Source: Micrococcales bacterium UBA4448
GTDB lineage: Bacteria; Actinomycetota; Actinomycetes; Actinomycetales; Microbacteriaceae
Length of the DNA: 64,000 bases
Assembly: GCA_002390305.1 (NCBI GenBank)
Contig: DGPE01000083.1
Location: 1 to 64,000, forward strand
Reading direction: 5' to 3'
Shown here: positions 17,779-26,013 of the stretch, one piece after another
Layout: the number at the start of each line of letters is the position of its first letter
Numbering within the stretch: position 1 is the first letter of the stretch
Notes under the pieces: generated by a model
Database searches by the model: none
Seen by the model: the letters and a program-made list of their open reading frames with translations, nothing else
What the model was told of the DNA's origin: nothing
Program-made: the position numbers and the translations under genes

Positions 17779-18546
17779 GTGGGAATTCTTGAAGGCAAGA
17801 AAATACTAATCACCGGAGTACTAACAGAAGCCTCGATTGCATACACTGCAGCACGCTTAGCTCAAGAGCAGGGTGCCGAAGTAATTCTCAGCTCATTTGG
17901 GCGCATGCTCCCGATTACCACCAAGATTGCAGAGAGGTTGCCGAAGCCGGTCAAGGTGATTGAACTAGATGCAACCAATCAAGAAAACCTCGACAGCTTG
18001 GCCGAAACCCTAAAAACAGAAATTGGGAACATCGACGGCATCGTGCATGCCATTGCATTTGCCCCTCAGGCTGCTCTAGGTGGCAACTTCCTTGAGACTG
18101 AGTGGTCTGATGTATCAACCGCAGTTGAAGTCTCCGCCTACTCGCTGAAAGCAATCACTACGGCGTGTTTGCCGGTGCTTAATAACCCCAGTTCGGTTGT
18201 TGGCCTTACTTTTGATGCAACAGTGTCCTGGCCGGTCTACGACTGGATGGGAGTGGCTAAGGCAGCTTTTGAGTCAACTTCTCGCTACCTGGCAAAATAC
18301 CTCGGACCCAAAGGAATCAGGGTGAACTTGATCTCCGCAGGACCTCTGAGGACAACAGCAGCTAAGGGCATTCCAGGTTTTGCAACTATGGAAGAGCTTT
18401 GGACAGACCGAGCACCGCTTGGCTGGAACCTAACCGATACCGAAGCTGCAGCGCGAGGCCTTGTAGCTCTACTAAGCGATTGGTTTCCTGCTACCACCGG
18501 AGAGATGATTCATGTCGACGGTGGGCTGCACTCAACAGGGGCCTAG
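17779..18546 (+). CDS. fabI: Enoyl-ACP reductase, InhA/FabI type
   Basis: NADH-dependent reduction of the enoyl-ACP double bond, the last step of each fatty acid elongation cycle. The 255-residue protein starts at GTG 17779 (AAGGAG six bases upstream). It shows the atypical SDR glycine region ITGVLTEASI (11-20), AFAPQ, and the FabI-specific Y154-x6-K161 pair in YDWMGVAKAAFES, closely resembling mycobacterial InhA. Follows fabG in a two-gene operon and ends with a stop interlocked with that of serB (CTAG). Confidence 0.95.
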   Translation: MGILEGKKILITGVLTEASIAYTAARLAQEQGAEVILSSFGRMLPITTKIAERLPKPVKVIELDATNQENLDSLAETLKTEIGNIDGIVHAIAFAPQAALGGNFLETEWSDVSTAVEVSAYSLKAITTACLPVLNNPSSVVGLTFDATVSWPVYDWMGVAKAAFESTSRYLAKYLGPKGIRVNLISAGPLRTTAAKGIPGFATMEELWTDRAPLGWNLTDTEAAARGLVALLSDWFPATTGEMIHVDGGLHSTGA

Positions 18547-19178
18547 TTTTTAGGCAAAAAAGCTGCCACTAAACCCAAGTCCCTGGTTGAAAGCACAACG
18601 TCGGCCTGTTCGCGAACCACAGGCTTAGCGCAAAAAGCAATTGACAATCCTGCGGCTTCCATCATTTTCAGATCGTTTGCACCGTCGCCAATCGCAATCG
18701 TGTTTTGAATTTCGACATCGAGATCACGAGCAAGGCTCCGCAGGGTTTCCGCCTTAACGTTGGAATCCACCAACTCTCCGGTCACCTTTCCAGTTAGCTT
18801 GCCCTCGATGACCTCAAGAGTGTTCGCCTTGGCAAAATCAAGTCCGAGGTCTTGCTTGAGCGGTTCAAGCAACTGAATAAAGCCGCCAGAAACAGCAGCC
18901 ACAAAGCCACCAGTTTGGTGAATCAGAGAGATTAATTCTTTGGCACCCTTTGTCGGAGTCAGACTTTTCGAGACCTTTGCTAGTACTGACTCTTCAAGTC
19001 CTGCTAGAAGGGCGACTCTCTGAACCAGAGAAGTGCTGAAGTCAATTTCGCCAGACATGGCGCGTGAAGTGATTTCTGCAACTTTTTCACGTGTTCCAGA
19101 AAAATCCGCGAGGAGCTCGATGGCCTCCTCTTCTATCAAGGTTGAATCAACATCGAAAACTACTAGGTACTTACTCAA
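18543..19178 (-). CDS. serB: Phosphoserine phosphatase SerB
   Basis: HAD-superfamily phosphatase that releases serine from phosphoserine, the last step of serine synthesis. The 211-residue protein has the nucleophile motif D9-V-D11-S-T, a Ser in AAVSGGF, and the C-terminal metal-binding GDGANDLKMM. It lacks the N-terminal ACT domains of some SerB proteins, so it is the short form. TTG start at 19178 overlaps the glgC stop as TTGA, so serB is probably translated from the glgC transcript. Its stop interlocks with fabI. Confidence 0.94.
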   Translation of the reverse strand: MSKYLVVFDVDSTLIEEEAIELLADFSGTREKVAEITSRAMSGEIDFSTSLVQRVALLAGLEESVLAKVSKSLTPTKGAKELISLIHQTGGFVAAVSGGFIQLLEPLKQDLGLDFAKANTLEVIEGKLTGKVTGELVDSNVKAETLRSLARDLDVEIQNTIAIGDGANDLKMMEAAGLSIAFCAKPVVREQADVVLSTRDLGLVAAFLPKN

Positions 19179-20416
19179 GGCTTAACCAGAAGCCCCTTGG
19201 AAACCACAGTTATGCCGCTTTCAGTAACAGTGAAGCCGCGCTCGATGTCGCGTTCTCGACTGACTCCTACACTTGCCCCATCGGCCACAACAACGTCCTT
19301 ATCGAGGATTGCCCTGCGTATCGTGCAGTCTCTTCCAATCTGAACACTGTCAAGAATCACCGAGTCTGTTACCAAAGACCTTGAGAAAACCCTGACGTTG
19401 GGGGACAGGACGCTTCTTTCAATAACCGAGCCAGACACAACCACGCCTAGAGAAACGATGGAGTCATTTGTCCTGCCCTGATTGCCCTCGGAGTCATGGA
19501 TAAATTTGGCAGGTGCCATGTTTATCTGCTGGTTATAAACCGGCCACTCGTCGTTGTAGAGATTAAAGATTGGCATGGTTGAAATCAAGTCCATGTGAGC
19601 GTCATAGTAGGAATCAATAGTTCCAACATCGCGCCAATAAGACTTGTCTCGGTCTGAGGCTCCCGGGATTTCGTTAAAAGTGAAGTCGTATGCACCGGCT
19701 GTGCCCTGTTCTACGAAATATGGAATTATGTCGCCGCCCATGTCATGAGTCGAATTCTCATCAAGAGCGTCCCTTTCAATAGCTTCGATTAACGACTCGG
19801 CGTTGAAAATGTAGTTTCCCATTGATACCAGTGCTTGAGTATCATCTCCGGGAACCGGTTGGGGATCTGTCGGCTTCTCGCGGAATTGAGAGATCTTTGT
19901 AGGGGTTTCATGATCAACTTCAATCACCCCAAACTGGGTTGCAAGTGCGATCGGCTGTCTAATCGCCGCGACTGTAGCTTCCATCCCAGAGTCAATATGA
20001 GACTTGAGCATTTGGTCGAAATCCATTCGGTAAACGTGATCCGCACCTACGACTACGACATAGTCAGGTTTTTCATCGCTAAGCGCGTTCATGCTCTGCA
20101 GGATTGCATCTGCACTACCGGTGTACCAGCGCTTGCCCAGTCTTTGCTGTGCGGGAACTGAGGTCACGTAGCCGCCAAGTAGCGGCAACATGCGCCAAGT
20201 TTGCGAAATGTGCCGATCCATGCTGTGAGATTTGTACTGGGTCAAAACAACGATGCGCCTAAGGCCAGAGTTCACCAGGTTCGAGAGAGCAAAATCAACA
20301 AGTCTGTAAGAGCCAGCGAATGGCACGGCGGGTTTGGCCCGTTCGGCAGTTAGCGGCATGAGCCGCTTGCCTTCGCCGCCGGCTAAAACCATTCCGAACA
20401 CTCTTGTACGTCCCAT
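19175..20416 (-). CDS. glgC: Glucose-1-phosphate adenylyltransferase GlgC
   Basis: Makes ADP-glucose from glucose 1-phosphate and ATP, the committed step of glycogen synthesis. The protein (413 residues) has the nucleotidyltransferase start LAGGEGKRLMPLT with KPAVPF, the catalytic VVVGADHVYRMDF Asp region, and a C-terminal left-handed beta-helix with repeated hexapeptide-like turns. ATG at 20416 is chosen over TTG at 20422: TAACAT lies six bases before it and no ribosome binding site is present, so the mRNA is probably leaderless. Divergent from the GlgM gene with only 47 bases between start codons. Confidence 0.95.
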   Translation of the reverse strand: MGRTRVFGMVLAGGEGKRLMPLTAERAKPAVPFAGSYRLVDFALSNLVNSGLRRIVVLTQYKSHSMDRHISQTWRMLPLLGGYVTSVPAQQRLGKRWYTGSADAILQSMNALSDEKPDYVVVVGADHVYRMDFDQMLKSHIDSGMEATVAAIRQPIALATQFGVIEVDHETPTKISQFREKPTDPQPVPGDDTQALVSMGNYIFNAESLIEAIERDALDENSTHDMGGDIIPYFVEQGTAGAYDFTFNEIPGASDRDKSYWRDVGTIDSYYDAHMDLISTMPIFNLYNDEWPVYNQQINMAPAKFIHDSEGNQGRTNDSIVSLGVVVSGSVIERSVLSPNVRVFSRSLVTDSVILDSVQIGRDCTIRRAILDKDVVVADGASVGVSRERDIERGFTVTESGITVVSKGLLVKP

Positions 20417-20422
20417 GTCCAA

Positions 20423-20428
20423 ATGTTA
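20423..20428 (-). promoter_or_regulatory. -10 hexamer TAACAT of leaderless glgC
   Basis: TAACAT on the minus strand ends six bases before the ATG at 20416. It faces the glgM -10 (20452-20457) with 23 bases between them, so the two promoters must share upstream sequence. Confidence 0.55.
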
Positions 20429-20451
20429 GCTGGTAACCCCGTTATGGAAAG

Positions 20452-20457
20452 TAGGAT
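20452..20457 (+). promoter_or_regulatory. -10 hexamer TAGGAT of leaderless glgM
   Basis: TAGGAT, then six bases (TCTTGC), then the ATG at 20464. No Shine-Dalgarno sequence lies between. Confidence 0.6.
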
Positions 20458-20463
20458 TCTTGC

Positions 20464-21648
20464 ATGCGTGTGGATTTCGTTACAAAAGAGTACCCACCCA
20501 ACATTTATGGTGGGGCAGGAGTTCACGTAAGTGAGCTAGTCAAAAATCTTCGACGAACTACTGAGGTTCATGTCCACGCGTTTGGTAAACCAATCGATGA
20601 GAAAGACACCCTCGGCTATGAACCCCTTGGTGATCTTCAGAACCAGAACCAGGCGATTCAAACACTGGGCACAGACCTGGCTATTGTTCAAAACATCGCC
20701 GGTAGTGACCTGGTGCACTCGCATACCTGGTACGCGAATTTTGCCGGACATTTGTCCTCGCTCTTACACGGCATCCCTCACGTGATCACAGCTCACTCGC
20801 TGGAGCCTTTGCGGCCATGGAAAAAAGAACAGCTCGGTGGAGGCTACGCGGTTTCATCTTTCGTGGAAAAAGCGGCTTACCTGCAGGCAAGTCGCATCAT
20901 TGCAGTCTCAAGTGGAATGCGAGAGGACATCCTGCGGAGCTACCCAGAGGTGGACCCTGCAAAGGTGGAGGTCGTCTATAACGGAATTGACTCCGAGCGT
21001 TGGAAGCCAACAACCGATGATTCAGTTCTGGCCAGCCACGGTGTTGACAGAGACCGTCGCTCCATTATTTTTGTCGGCAGGATTACCAGGCAAAAAGGTC
21101 TGACCTATTTTCTTCAGGCGGCCAAATCTCTACCTGAAGACGTTCAAATAATTCTCTGCGCCGGAGCGCCAGATACCGAAGAGCTAATGGGCGAAATTGA
21201 GACTTTGGTGACTGAGTTGTCAAGCACAAGATCCGGTGTCATCTGGATTCCAGAACACCTAGATCAAAGAAGTCTCGCGGTGCTGCTGTCTCACGCCGAC
21301 CTTTTTGCCTGCCCTTCGATTTACGAACCACTTGGCATTGTAAATCTTGAAGCAATGGCCTGCGGCACAGCGGTAATCGGCACCAGAACCGGTGGAATCC
21401 CAGAGGTTGTGCTGGATAGTGAGACCGGTTGGCTGGTCCCAATAGAACAGGTCACCGATGGCAGTGGCACTCCGATCGACCCGGAGAAATTTATAGCGTC
21501 CTGGTCGCAGGCAATGCTGAGGGCATTTTCATCCGGCGACCTCGATGCTTTTGGCAAAGCCGGAAGAGAAAGAGCAATCCAAAGCTTTAGCTGGAAAAGC
21601 ATTGCGACTCGCACGCTAGAGGTATATCAAAGCGCTCTCGACAGTTAG
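20464..21648 (+). CDS. GlgM-type glycogen/maltose-1-phosphate synthase (GT4)
   Basis: Retaining glycosyltransferase of the actinobacterial GlgA/GlgM type, using ADP-glucose to make either alpha-1,4-glucan or maltose 1-phosphate for the GlgE route. The 394-residue protein opens with VDFVTKEYPPNIYGGAGVHVSEL, the family N-terminus. It has the acceptor region HSHTWYANFAGHLSS and the C-terminal donor site with GRITRQKG and the E-x7-E motif in YEPLGIVNLEAMACG. Divergent from glgC, which supplies its substrate. Choosing between GlgA and GlgM roles is not possible here, because glgE and treS are outside the window. Confidence 0.9.
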   Translation: MRVDFVTKEYPPNIYGGAGVHVSELVKNLRRTTEVHVHAFGKPIDEKDTLGYEPLGDLQNQNQAIQTLGTDLAIVQNIAGSDLVHSHTWYANFAGHLSSLLHGIPHVITAHSLEPLRPWKKEQLGGGYAVSSFVEKAAYLQASRIIAVSSGMREDILRSYPEVDPAKVEVVYNGIDSERWKPTTDDSVLASHGVDRDRRSIIFVGRITRQKGLTYFLQAAKSLPEDVQIILCAGAPDTEELMGEIETLVTELSSTRSGVIWIPEHLDQRSLAVLLSHADLFACPSIYEPLGIVNLEAMACGTAVIGTRTGGIPEVVLDSETGWLVPIEQVTDGSGTPIDPEKFIASWSQAMLRAFSSGDLDAFGKAGRERAIQSFSWKSIATRTLEVYQSALDS

Positions 21649-21651
21649 GCT
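21646..21651 (+). promoter_or_regulatory. -10 hexamer TAGGCT of leaderless ABC gene, sharing the glgM stop codon
   Basis: The TAG stop of the upstream synthase is the first half of TAGGCT, followed by seven bases and GTG at 21659. Read-through from upstream is also possible. Confidence 0.4.
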
Positions 21652-21658
21652 TGTGCGC

Positions 21659-22441
21659 GTGTCAGAGGTAATTAGTCTTCAAAATGTTTCGGTAGTCCGA
21701 GGTGGTAAAGCCATCATTGATTCGCTCACGTTTACAGCGGATTCCTCGGAGCGCTGGGTGGTTCTTGGGGCAAACGGAGCTGGCAAAACAACCCTTCTCA
21801 AGCTTGCCGGTGCCCAGATCCAACCAACGGATGGATCGGCGACGCTGCTAGGGCAGAGAGTTGGTGAAGTAAACGTCTTTGAACTTCGAACCCGAATAGG
21901 TTTCGCGTCGAGCTCATTGGCCTCACAGATTTCAAACAGCGAATTAGTACTGAATGCCGTCATGACTGCCAGCTATGGTGTCACCGGCCGAAGAGACGAG
22001 ACTTACGACTCGATTGATGAGCGAAGAGCGCGACGCGTTCTGGGGGAGTGGGAGCTATCTGCTTTTGAGGATCGAGCATTTGGAACCCTTAGCGATGGTG
22101 AACGCAAGAGGGTGCAAATAGCCAGAGCAATCATGACTGATCCGGAACTATTGCTGCTCGATGAACCGGTAGCGAGCTTGGATCTTGCGGCGAGAGAACT
22201 TACGATTCAACTACTCTCCGGCTACGCACTGTCTAGGGAAGCTCCTGCAATGGTTATGGTCACACATCACCTCGAGGAAATTCCAGCCGGTTTCACCCAT
22301 GCCCTCATTCTTCAAGATGGCAAGGTCATGGCCCGTGGAGAAATCGGAGCAACCCTCACCTCTGCAAGCATTTCAGAGGCATTCAAGTTTCCACTAACTC
22401 TCAGCCACCAAAATGGCAGGTATTCTGCCAGCGCCTCCTAG
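21659..22441 (+). CDS. ABC-type ATPase (YlmA/ModF-like), substrate unknown
   Basis: 260-residue ABC ATPase with Walker A GANGAGKTT (about 37-45), the ABC signature LSDGERKRVQIAR, Walker B LLLLDEPVASLDL and the H-loop VMVTHHLEEI. The signature LSDGE instead of LSGGQ is a variant seen in stand-alone ABC proteins of this type. No permease or binding protein is adjacent, so the partner is unknown. It might be a soluble regulator or serve a distant transporter. Start GTG at 21659 is chosen from the TAGGCT spacing; GTG at 21653 is in frame. Lies ten bases after the glycogen synthase gene. Confidence 0.82.
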   Translation: MSEVISLQNVSVVRGGKAIIDSLTFTADSSERWVVLGANGAGKTTLLKLAGAQIQPTDGSATLLGQRVGEVNVFELRTRIGFASSSLASQISNSELVLNAVMTASYGVTGRRDETYDSIDERRARRVLGEWELSAFEDRAFGTLSDGERKRVQIARAIMTDPELLLLDEPVASLDLAARELTIQLLSGYALSREAPAMVMVTHHLEEIPAGFTHALILQDGKVMARGEIGATLTSASISEAFKFPLTLSHQNGRYSASAS

Positions 22442-22461
22442 ACGACATCACAAAAACTTGC

Positions 22462-22467
22462 TAGGCT
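22462..22467 (+). promoter_or_regulatory. Candidate -10 (TAGGCT) of rpmE2
   Basis: TAGGCT in TGCTAGGCTAGGG would give a leader of about 40 bases to the ATG at 22515, which has AAGGA four bases upstream. Confidence 0.3.
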
Positions 22468-22514
22468 AGGGCGCTGTTGCTAGTTGCAATACAAACAAAA
22501 ATTTGAAGGAAATC

Positions 22515-22763
22515 ATGCAGGCTGAAATTCACCCAAGCTACGAGCCAATCGTATTTCGCGACCTAGCTTCTGGCGTTTCATTTCTGACCCGAGCTACCAT
22601 CACCAGCGACAAGACAATCGAATGGGAAGATGGAAACACCTACCCGGTTTACGATGTTGAAATCAGCTCGGAGAGCCACCCCTTCTACACCGGCAAGCAG
22701 CGCATCATGGACTCAGCCGGTCGCGTAGAGCGCTTCAACGAGCGCTACAAGAACTTCGGCTAA
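22515..22763 (+). CDS. rpmE2: 50S ribosomal protein L31 type B
   Basis: 82-residue ribosomal protein starting [16 protein letters not shown], the type B form, with the conserved SHPFYTGKQ and [10 protein letters not shown] near the end. It has no Cys, so it lacks the zinc-binding pairs of the primary L31. Type B forms are often made under zinc limitation, though some actinobacteria use it as an ordinary subunit; no Zur-like site was recognised in the short leader. ATG at 22515 has AAGGA four bases upstream. The stop is interlocked with the convergent exonuclease gene (CTAA). Confidence 0.95.
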   Translation: MQAEIHPSYEPIVFRDLASGVSFLTRATITSDKTIEWEDGNTYPVYDVEISSESHPFYTGKQRIMDSAGRVERFNERYKNFG

Positions 22764-23464
22764 ATCTTTATAGGCCAACCCAAAACCGTCTGGAATTCCG
22801 GGCGGTTTTGTCGCATGTACTTTGCAAAGCTCTCAGTCTGTTCATCGCTCCACTTGGCTTGAGCGTCGTGAAGCTCTTGTATTGGAATGTCCAGCTCCGG
22901 CTTTATTTTGGCCAGCTGCTGAGCCAATCTGCCGGCTGCAATCGCGTCAGCGGTTGAATTGTGAGCGTCTACAAGCTCGATGCCATAATGCTCAGCCATT
23001 ACACCTAAATTTCTTTTTCCTTTTCGATACATGTCCACTTGTTTATCCAGCACCAGGGGATCCAAGACTGGTTTGGGGTCTAAAGGCTCTTGACCGTAAC
23101 GAATTGACTCGTTGGCCAATATCGTGAAGTCATAGGGGGCGTTGAAAGCGACCAGGGGCATCTCAAAGCTCAGCTTCTTCAGTAAAGCGGTTATTTCCAA
23201 TATTGCCGGGCCTGGATCCACGCCGTCTCGAACTGCAATTTCGGTTGTTATTCCGTGAACAGCTGCTGCTGGTTCTGGAATTTCAATTCCAGGGTTAATT
23301 AGCCACTCGTGAAGCTGCTCTGGTTCGCCACTGTGGTCCAAGACAACTACACAGGCGGTTACCACCCTGGCTGTTTTTAGATCCAAGCCAGTTGTCTCTA
23401 GGTCAAAAGCCGCCAGGCGCTTTGACCAGGCTGGGGCTTGTGGTTCAAAATCGAAATCTAACAA
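22760..23464 (-). CDS. DEDDh 3'-5' exonuclease (DnaQ-like)
   Basis: 234-residue exonuclease domain protein. The DEDDh motifs are visible: D21-L-E23 in FDLETTG, a second Asp in [10 protein letters not shown], and the terminal H-x4-D in DAHNSTADA. It resembles DNA polymerase III epsilon subunits and related stand-alone exonucleases. Because DnaE in this window keeps its own PHP domain, proofreading need not depend on this gene, and a repair or RNA-processing role is equally possible. TTG start at 23464 has GGAG about six bases upstream. Divergent from the alpha/beta hydrolase gene. Confidence 0.85.
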   Translation of the reverse strand: MLDFDFEPQAPAWSKRLAAFDLETTGLDLKTARVVTACVVVLDHSGEPEQLHEWLINPGIEIPEPAAAVHGITTEIAVRDGVDPGPAILEITALLKKLSFEMPLVAFNAPYDFTILANESIRYGQEPLDPKPVLDPLVLDKQVDMYRKGKRNLGVMAEHYGIELVDAHNSTADAIAAGRLAQQLAKIKPELDIPIQELHDAQAKWSDEQTESFAKYMRQNRPEFQTVLGWPIKI

Positions 23465-23506
23465 ATTCGCTCCTTGGGTAAAACGATAGTCCTGTTAGAA
23501 CCAACC

Positions 23507-23512
23507 TAGACT
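23507..23512 (+). promoter_or_regulatory. -10 hexamer TAGACT of leaderless hydrolase gene
   Basis: TAGACT, six bases (GGAGCA), then GTG at 23519. The GGAG inside the spacer is too close to the GTG to act as a normal ribosome binding site. Confidence 0.55.
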
Positions 23513-23518
23513 GGAGCA

Positions 23519-24382
23519 GTGACAGTGTTGAACGATTCGCCAGAGCGCCTTTTCCAAAGGGCCCAATCAAGGGTCCACCGAGATGACTTTGGCGACACTG
23601 CGCGTTGGGTGTATTCCGGTTCGAGCAAGCGCGTGCTACTAATACATGGATTTCGAGGTGACCACCATGGCCTCCAAGCTCTAGCAGGCGCCCTACCAGA
23701 TTATGAAATCACAATCCCCGACCTTCCAGGATTTGGCAAGAGTGGCCCACTGCCGACCCACGACCTTGATTCCTATGGAAGCTGGCTTGTGAAATTCCAC
23801 TCAGACACTGGACCATATGACCTTGTCGTGGGGCACAGCTTTGGGACCTTGGTTGTTGCTAACGCGATGTCAAAGAGTTTGGACCAAAGACTCGTCTGCC
23901 TAATAAACCCAATTTCAACTCGAGCAAGTAACTGTCATGATGCAGCGAACCGGATTGCAAGGCTGTTCTACCGATTCGGAGAAAATAGGTTCATTGGCGA
24001 CTGGCTGTTGCGATCTGGTCTGATAACCAGGGCGATGTCTATTGGTTTATCAAAGTCCAAATCTTTGCGGACAAGGAGATTTGTTCACGATCAACATGCA
24101 AAGTATTTCTCTGGCTTTCACGACACCAAGAGCGTCACGGAAGGCTTTCTAGCAGCCAGTTCGGGGTCAGTTTTTGATTACACTCAGAACCTGACTTCGC
24201 TTACGCTACTAATTGCTGGCGAGAAAGACTCAGTAGCTCCAATTGCAGCGCAACATCAATTCTGTGCAAGTCTGCAAAACGCAGAGCTCGAGATTATCCC
24301 GGGTGTAGGGCACCTGACGCATTACGAGAAGCCGGTTGAAGTAGCGAGCCGAATTGCTGATTTCCTAGGCGGTAATTCATGA
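23519..24382 (+). CDS. Alpha/beta hydrolase
   Basis: 287-residue hydrolase of unknown substrate. The nucleophile elbow GHSFG (in LVVGHSFGTLVV), the acid in AGEKDSVAP and the His in GVGHLTHYEKP form a complete catalytic triad, with an oxyanion region at IHGFRGDHHG near residue 45. Ends in an ATGA overlap with a GT4 glycosyltransferase, so the two are coupled and may act on the same cell-envelope substrate; this is inference. No signal peptide was seen. GTG start at 23519 follows from the leaderless promoter spacing. Confidence 0.85.
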   Translation: MTVLNDSPERLFQRAQSRVHRDDFGDTARWVYSGSSKRVLLIHGFRGDHHGLQALAGALPDYEITIPDLPGFGKSGPLPTHDLDSYGSWLVKFHSDTGPYDLVVGHSFGTLVVANAMSKSLDQRLVCLINPISTRASNCHDAANRIARLFYRFGENRFIGDWLLRSGLITRAMSIGLSKSKSLRTRRFVHDQHAKYFSGFHDTKSVTEGFLAASSGSVFDYTQNLTSLTLLIAGEKDSVAPIAAQHQFCASLQNAELEIIPGVGHLTHYEKPVEVASRIADFLGGNS

Positions 24383-25446
24383 ATATTTGGTTTGATGCCA
24401 GGTTCATCAACCCTGAAAACCCCGATGGGATAACCAATTTCAGTCTTGGGCTGATTCGAGAGTTGGCCAAGCTTGTTCCCGTGTCAGCGCTGATCTGCTC
24501 AAATCGGCAGCAGGAGATGCTACCAAGTGCGGTTCAGTGCCTAATGGTCAACGATCCCACATCACCAAAAGAGCTAGTGTTGGCGCGCAGCTTGAGAGGC
24601 CGCGGCATTAGCTGGCTGGTGAGTCCGATGCAGACTACGTCTTCGATTCCAAGGGATTTCAAGCTGGCTCTGAGCCTGCATGACATGATCTACTACCGTC
24701 ATCGCAAGCCCCCAGCGGGCTTTACTTGGCGAGTGTGGGTGCTTTGGTGGCTCTTTCACCTAACTTACTTTCCGCAGCGGTTGCTACTGAATCGAGCGAA
24801 CCTAGTGCTTACGGTCTCCGAGACATCCAAGCGAGAAATAGCAAAAGCGAAGCTCACTAAAAGGCCCATTGAAGTTATTGGAAATGCATCAGATTTGATA
24901 CCAACCAAGCCAACCAAATCGCGCCACGATTCCAAATACCTGATTTACATGGGTAGTTTTATCGACTACAAAAACGTGGAGTTTCTGGTTCGGGCTATGA
25001 AAACACTCCCCGGACATACTCTGGTTTTGCTCTCGAGGATTTCCGAATCGAATCGAAAAAGGCTGAGTGAGCTTGCTGAGAGAAATTCAGCTTCCGTAGA
25101 GTTCATAGACGGTGTTACACCGCAAGAGTATGCCCACTGGCTTGGACAGGCTCAGGCCCTGGTTAGTGCATCAAAAGATGAAGGCTTTGGAATACCGGTC
25201 GTCGAAGCCATGTCCCAGGGGTTACCCGTGGTCCTCAGTGACCTAGAAATATTCCATGAGGTTGCCAGAGACGCCGCTTTTTACTTCGATTCCAGCAACG
25301 AATCCAATTTCAAAGACCACATTGTCAAACTGCAAGATCAGGCAACTTGGAATCAGCAGTCCAGTAGAGCGATAAATCAAGCCATGAATTACTCCTGGGA
25401 AGCCAGTGCAAAGACACTATTAGCCGCCTTGGATCGCCTGTCCTAG
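24379..25446 (+). CDS. Glycosyltransferase family 4, possibly mannosyl-type
   Basis: 355-residue GT-B glycosyltransferase of the GT4 family. The C-terminal donor half shows YMGSFIDYKNVEFLVRA, then the E-x7-E motif in DEGFGIPVVEAMSQG. The N-terminal half includes LHDMIYYRHR and VSETSKREIAK. Substrates cannot be read from sequence. Translation is coupled to the upstream hydrolase (ATGA). The last 27 bases overlap the convergent histidine phosphatase gene, an unusually long antisense overlap of two coding ends. Confidence 0.85.
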   Translation: MNIWFDARFINPENPDGITNFSLGLIRELAKLVPVSALICSNRQQEMLPSAVQCLMVNDPTSPKELVLARSLRGRGISWLVSPMQTTSSIPRDFKLALSLHDMIYYRHRKPPAGFTWRVWVLWWLFHLTYFPQRLLLNRANLVLTVSETSKREIAKAKLTKRPIEVIGNASDLIPTKPTKSRHDSKYLIYMGSFIDYKNVEFLVRAMKTLPGHTLVLLSRISESNRKRLSELAERNSASVEFIDGVTPQEYAHWLGQAQALVSASKDEGFGIPVVEAMSQGLPVVLSDLEIFHEVARDAAFYFDSSNESNFKDHIVKLQDQATWNQQSSRAINQAMNYSWEASAKTLLAALDRLS

Positions 25447-26013
25447 TGGATTAGGTGCCCAGGCATCCAGGGTCCAAGATCCATGATGACGCAACAGGTG
25501 AAGCGAAGCATTTTGCAACCTCTCACCGGTAGGTGGCACCTCACCGTTGCTGACTTCGGATAATAAATATCGAATTAGTGCTCCGTGGGAAACAGCCAAT
25601 ATTCTGGCACCGGAGTAAGTGGTCGATAGGTGTTCAAGCAGGTCCTTAGAACGCTGGATAACTGAACTGTTGGATTCGGCACCCGGAATGTCCTCTAGTT
25701 GCCCGTAGGTGTCATGCCACTGGGAATAGAGCATTCCTTCACCCACCCCAAAGGACCGCTCAATCAGCATCGGCTCAACCAGCATTTCCTTGCCTGGCGC
25801 CGCCTCGAGCAAAATCTCTGCGCTCTGCTTTGCTCTGCCGAGGGGAGAGGTCAGCACTAGATCCCAGCTGTCAAGATCTAGATGATTAGCGGCAGTTTCC
25901 ACCTGCGCGATTCCAAAGGCATTAAGTGGGATCTCAGCGGTTCCCTGAAGTCTGAGGTCGATATTCCAGTCAGTCTGGCCATGTCTGAATAACCCCAACA
26001 CAGTTTTTGTCAT
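25420..26013 (-). CDS. Histidine phosphatase family protein (phosphoglycerate mutase-like)
   Basis: 197-residue member of the histidine phosphatase superfamily with the phospho-acceptor R10-H11-G in FRHGQTDWN. The distal part has GVGEGMLYSQW (acid/base Glu region) and the second His in AVSHGALIRYL. Substrate unknown; the size and motif favour a broad phosphatase over a glycolytic mutase. The ATG overlaps the sirtuin stop (26010-26013). The 3' end overlaps the convergent glycosyltransferase by 27 bases. Confidence 0.87.
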   Translation of the reverse strand: MTKTVLGLFRHGQTDWNIDLRLQGTAEIPLNAFGIAQVETAANHLDLDSWDLVLTSPLGRAKQSAEILLEAAPGKEMLVEPMLIERSFGVGEGMLYSQWHDTYGQLEDIPGAESNSSVIQRSKDLLEHLSTTYSGARILAVSHGALIRYLLSEVSNGEVPPTGERLQNASLHLLRHHGSWTLDAWAPNPLGQAIQGG

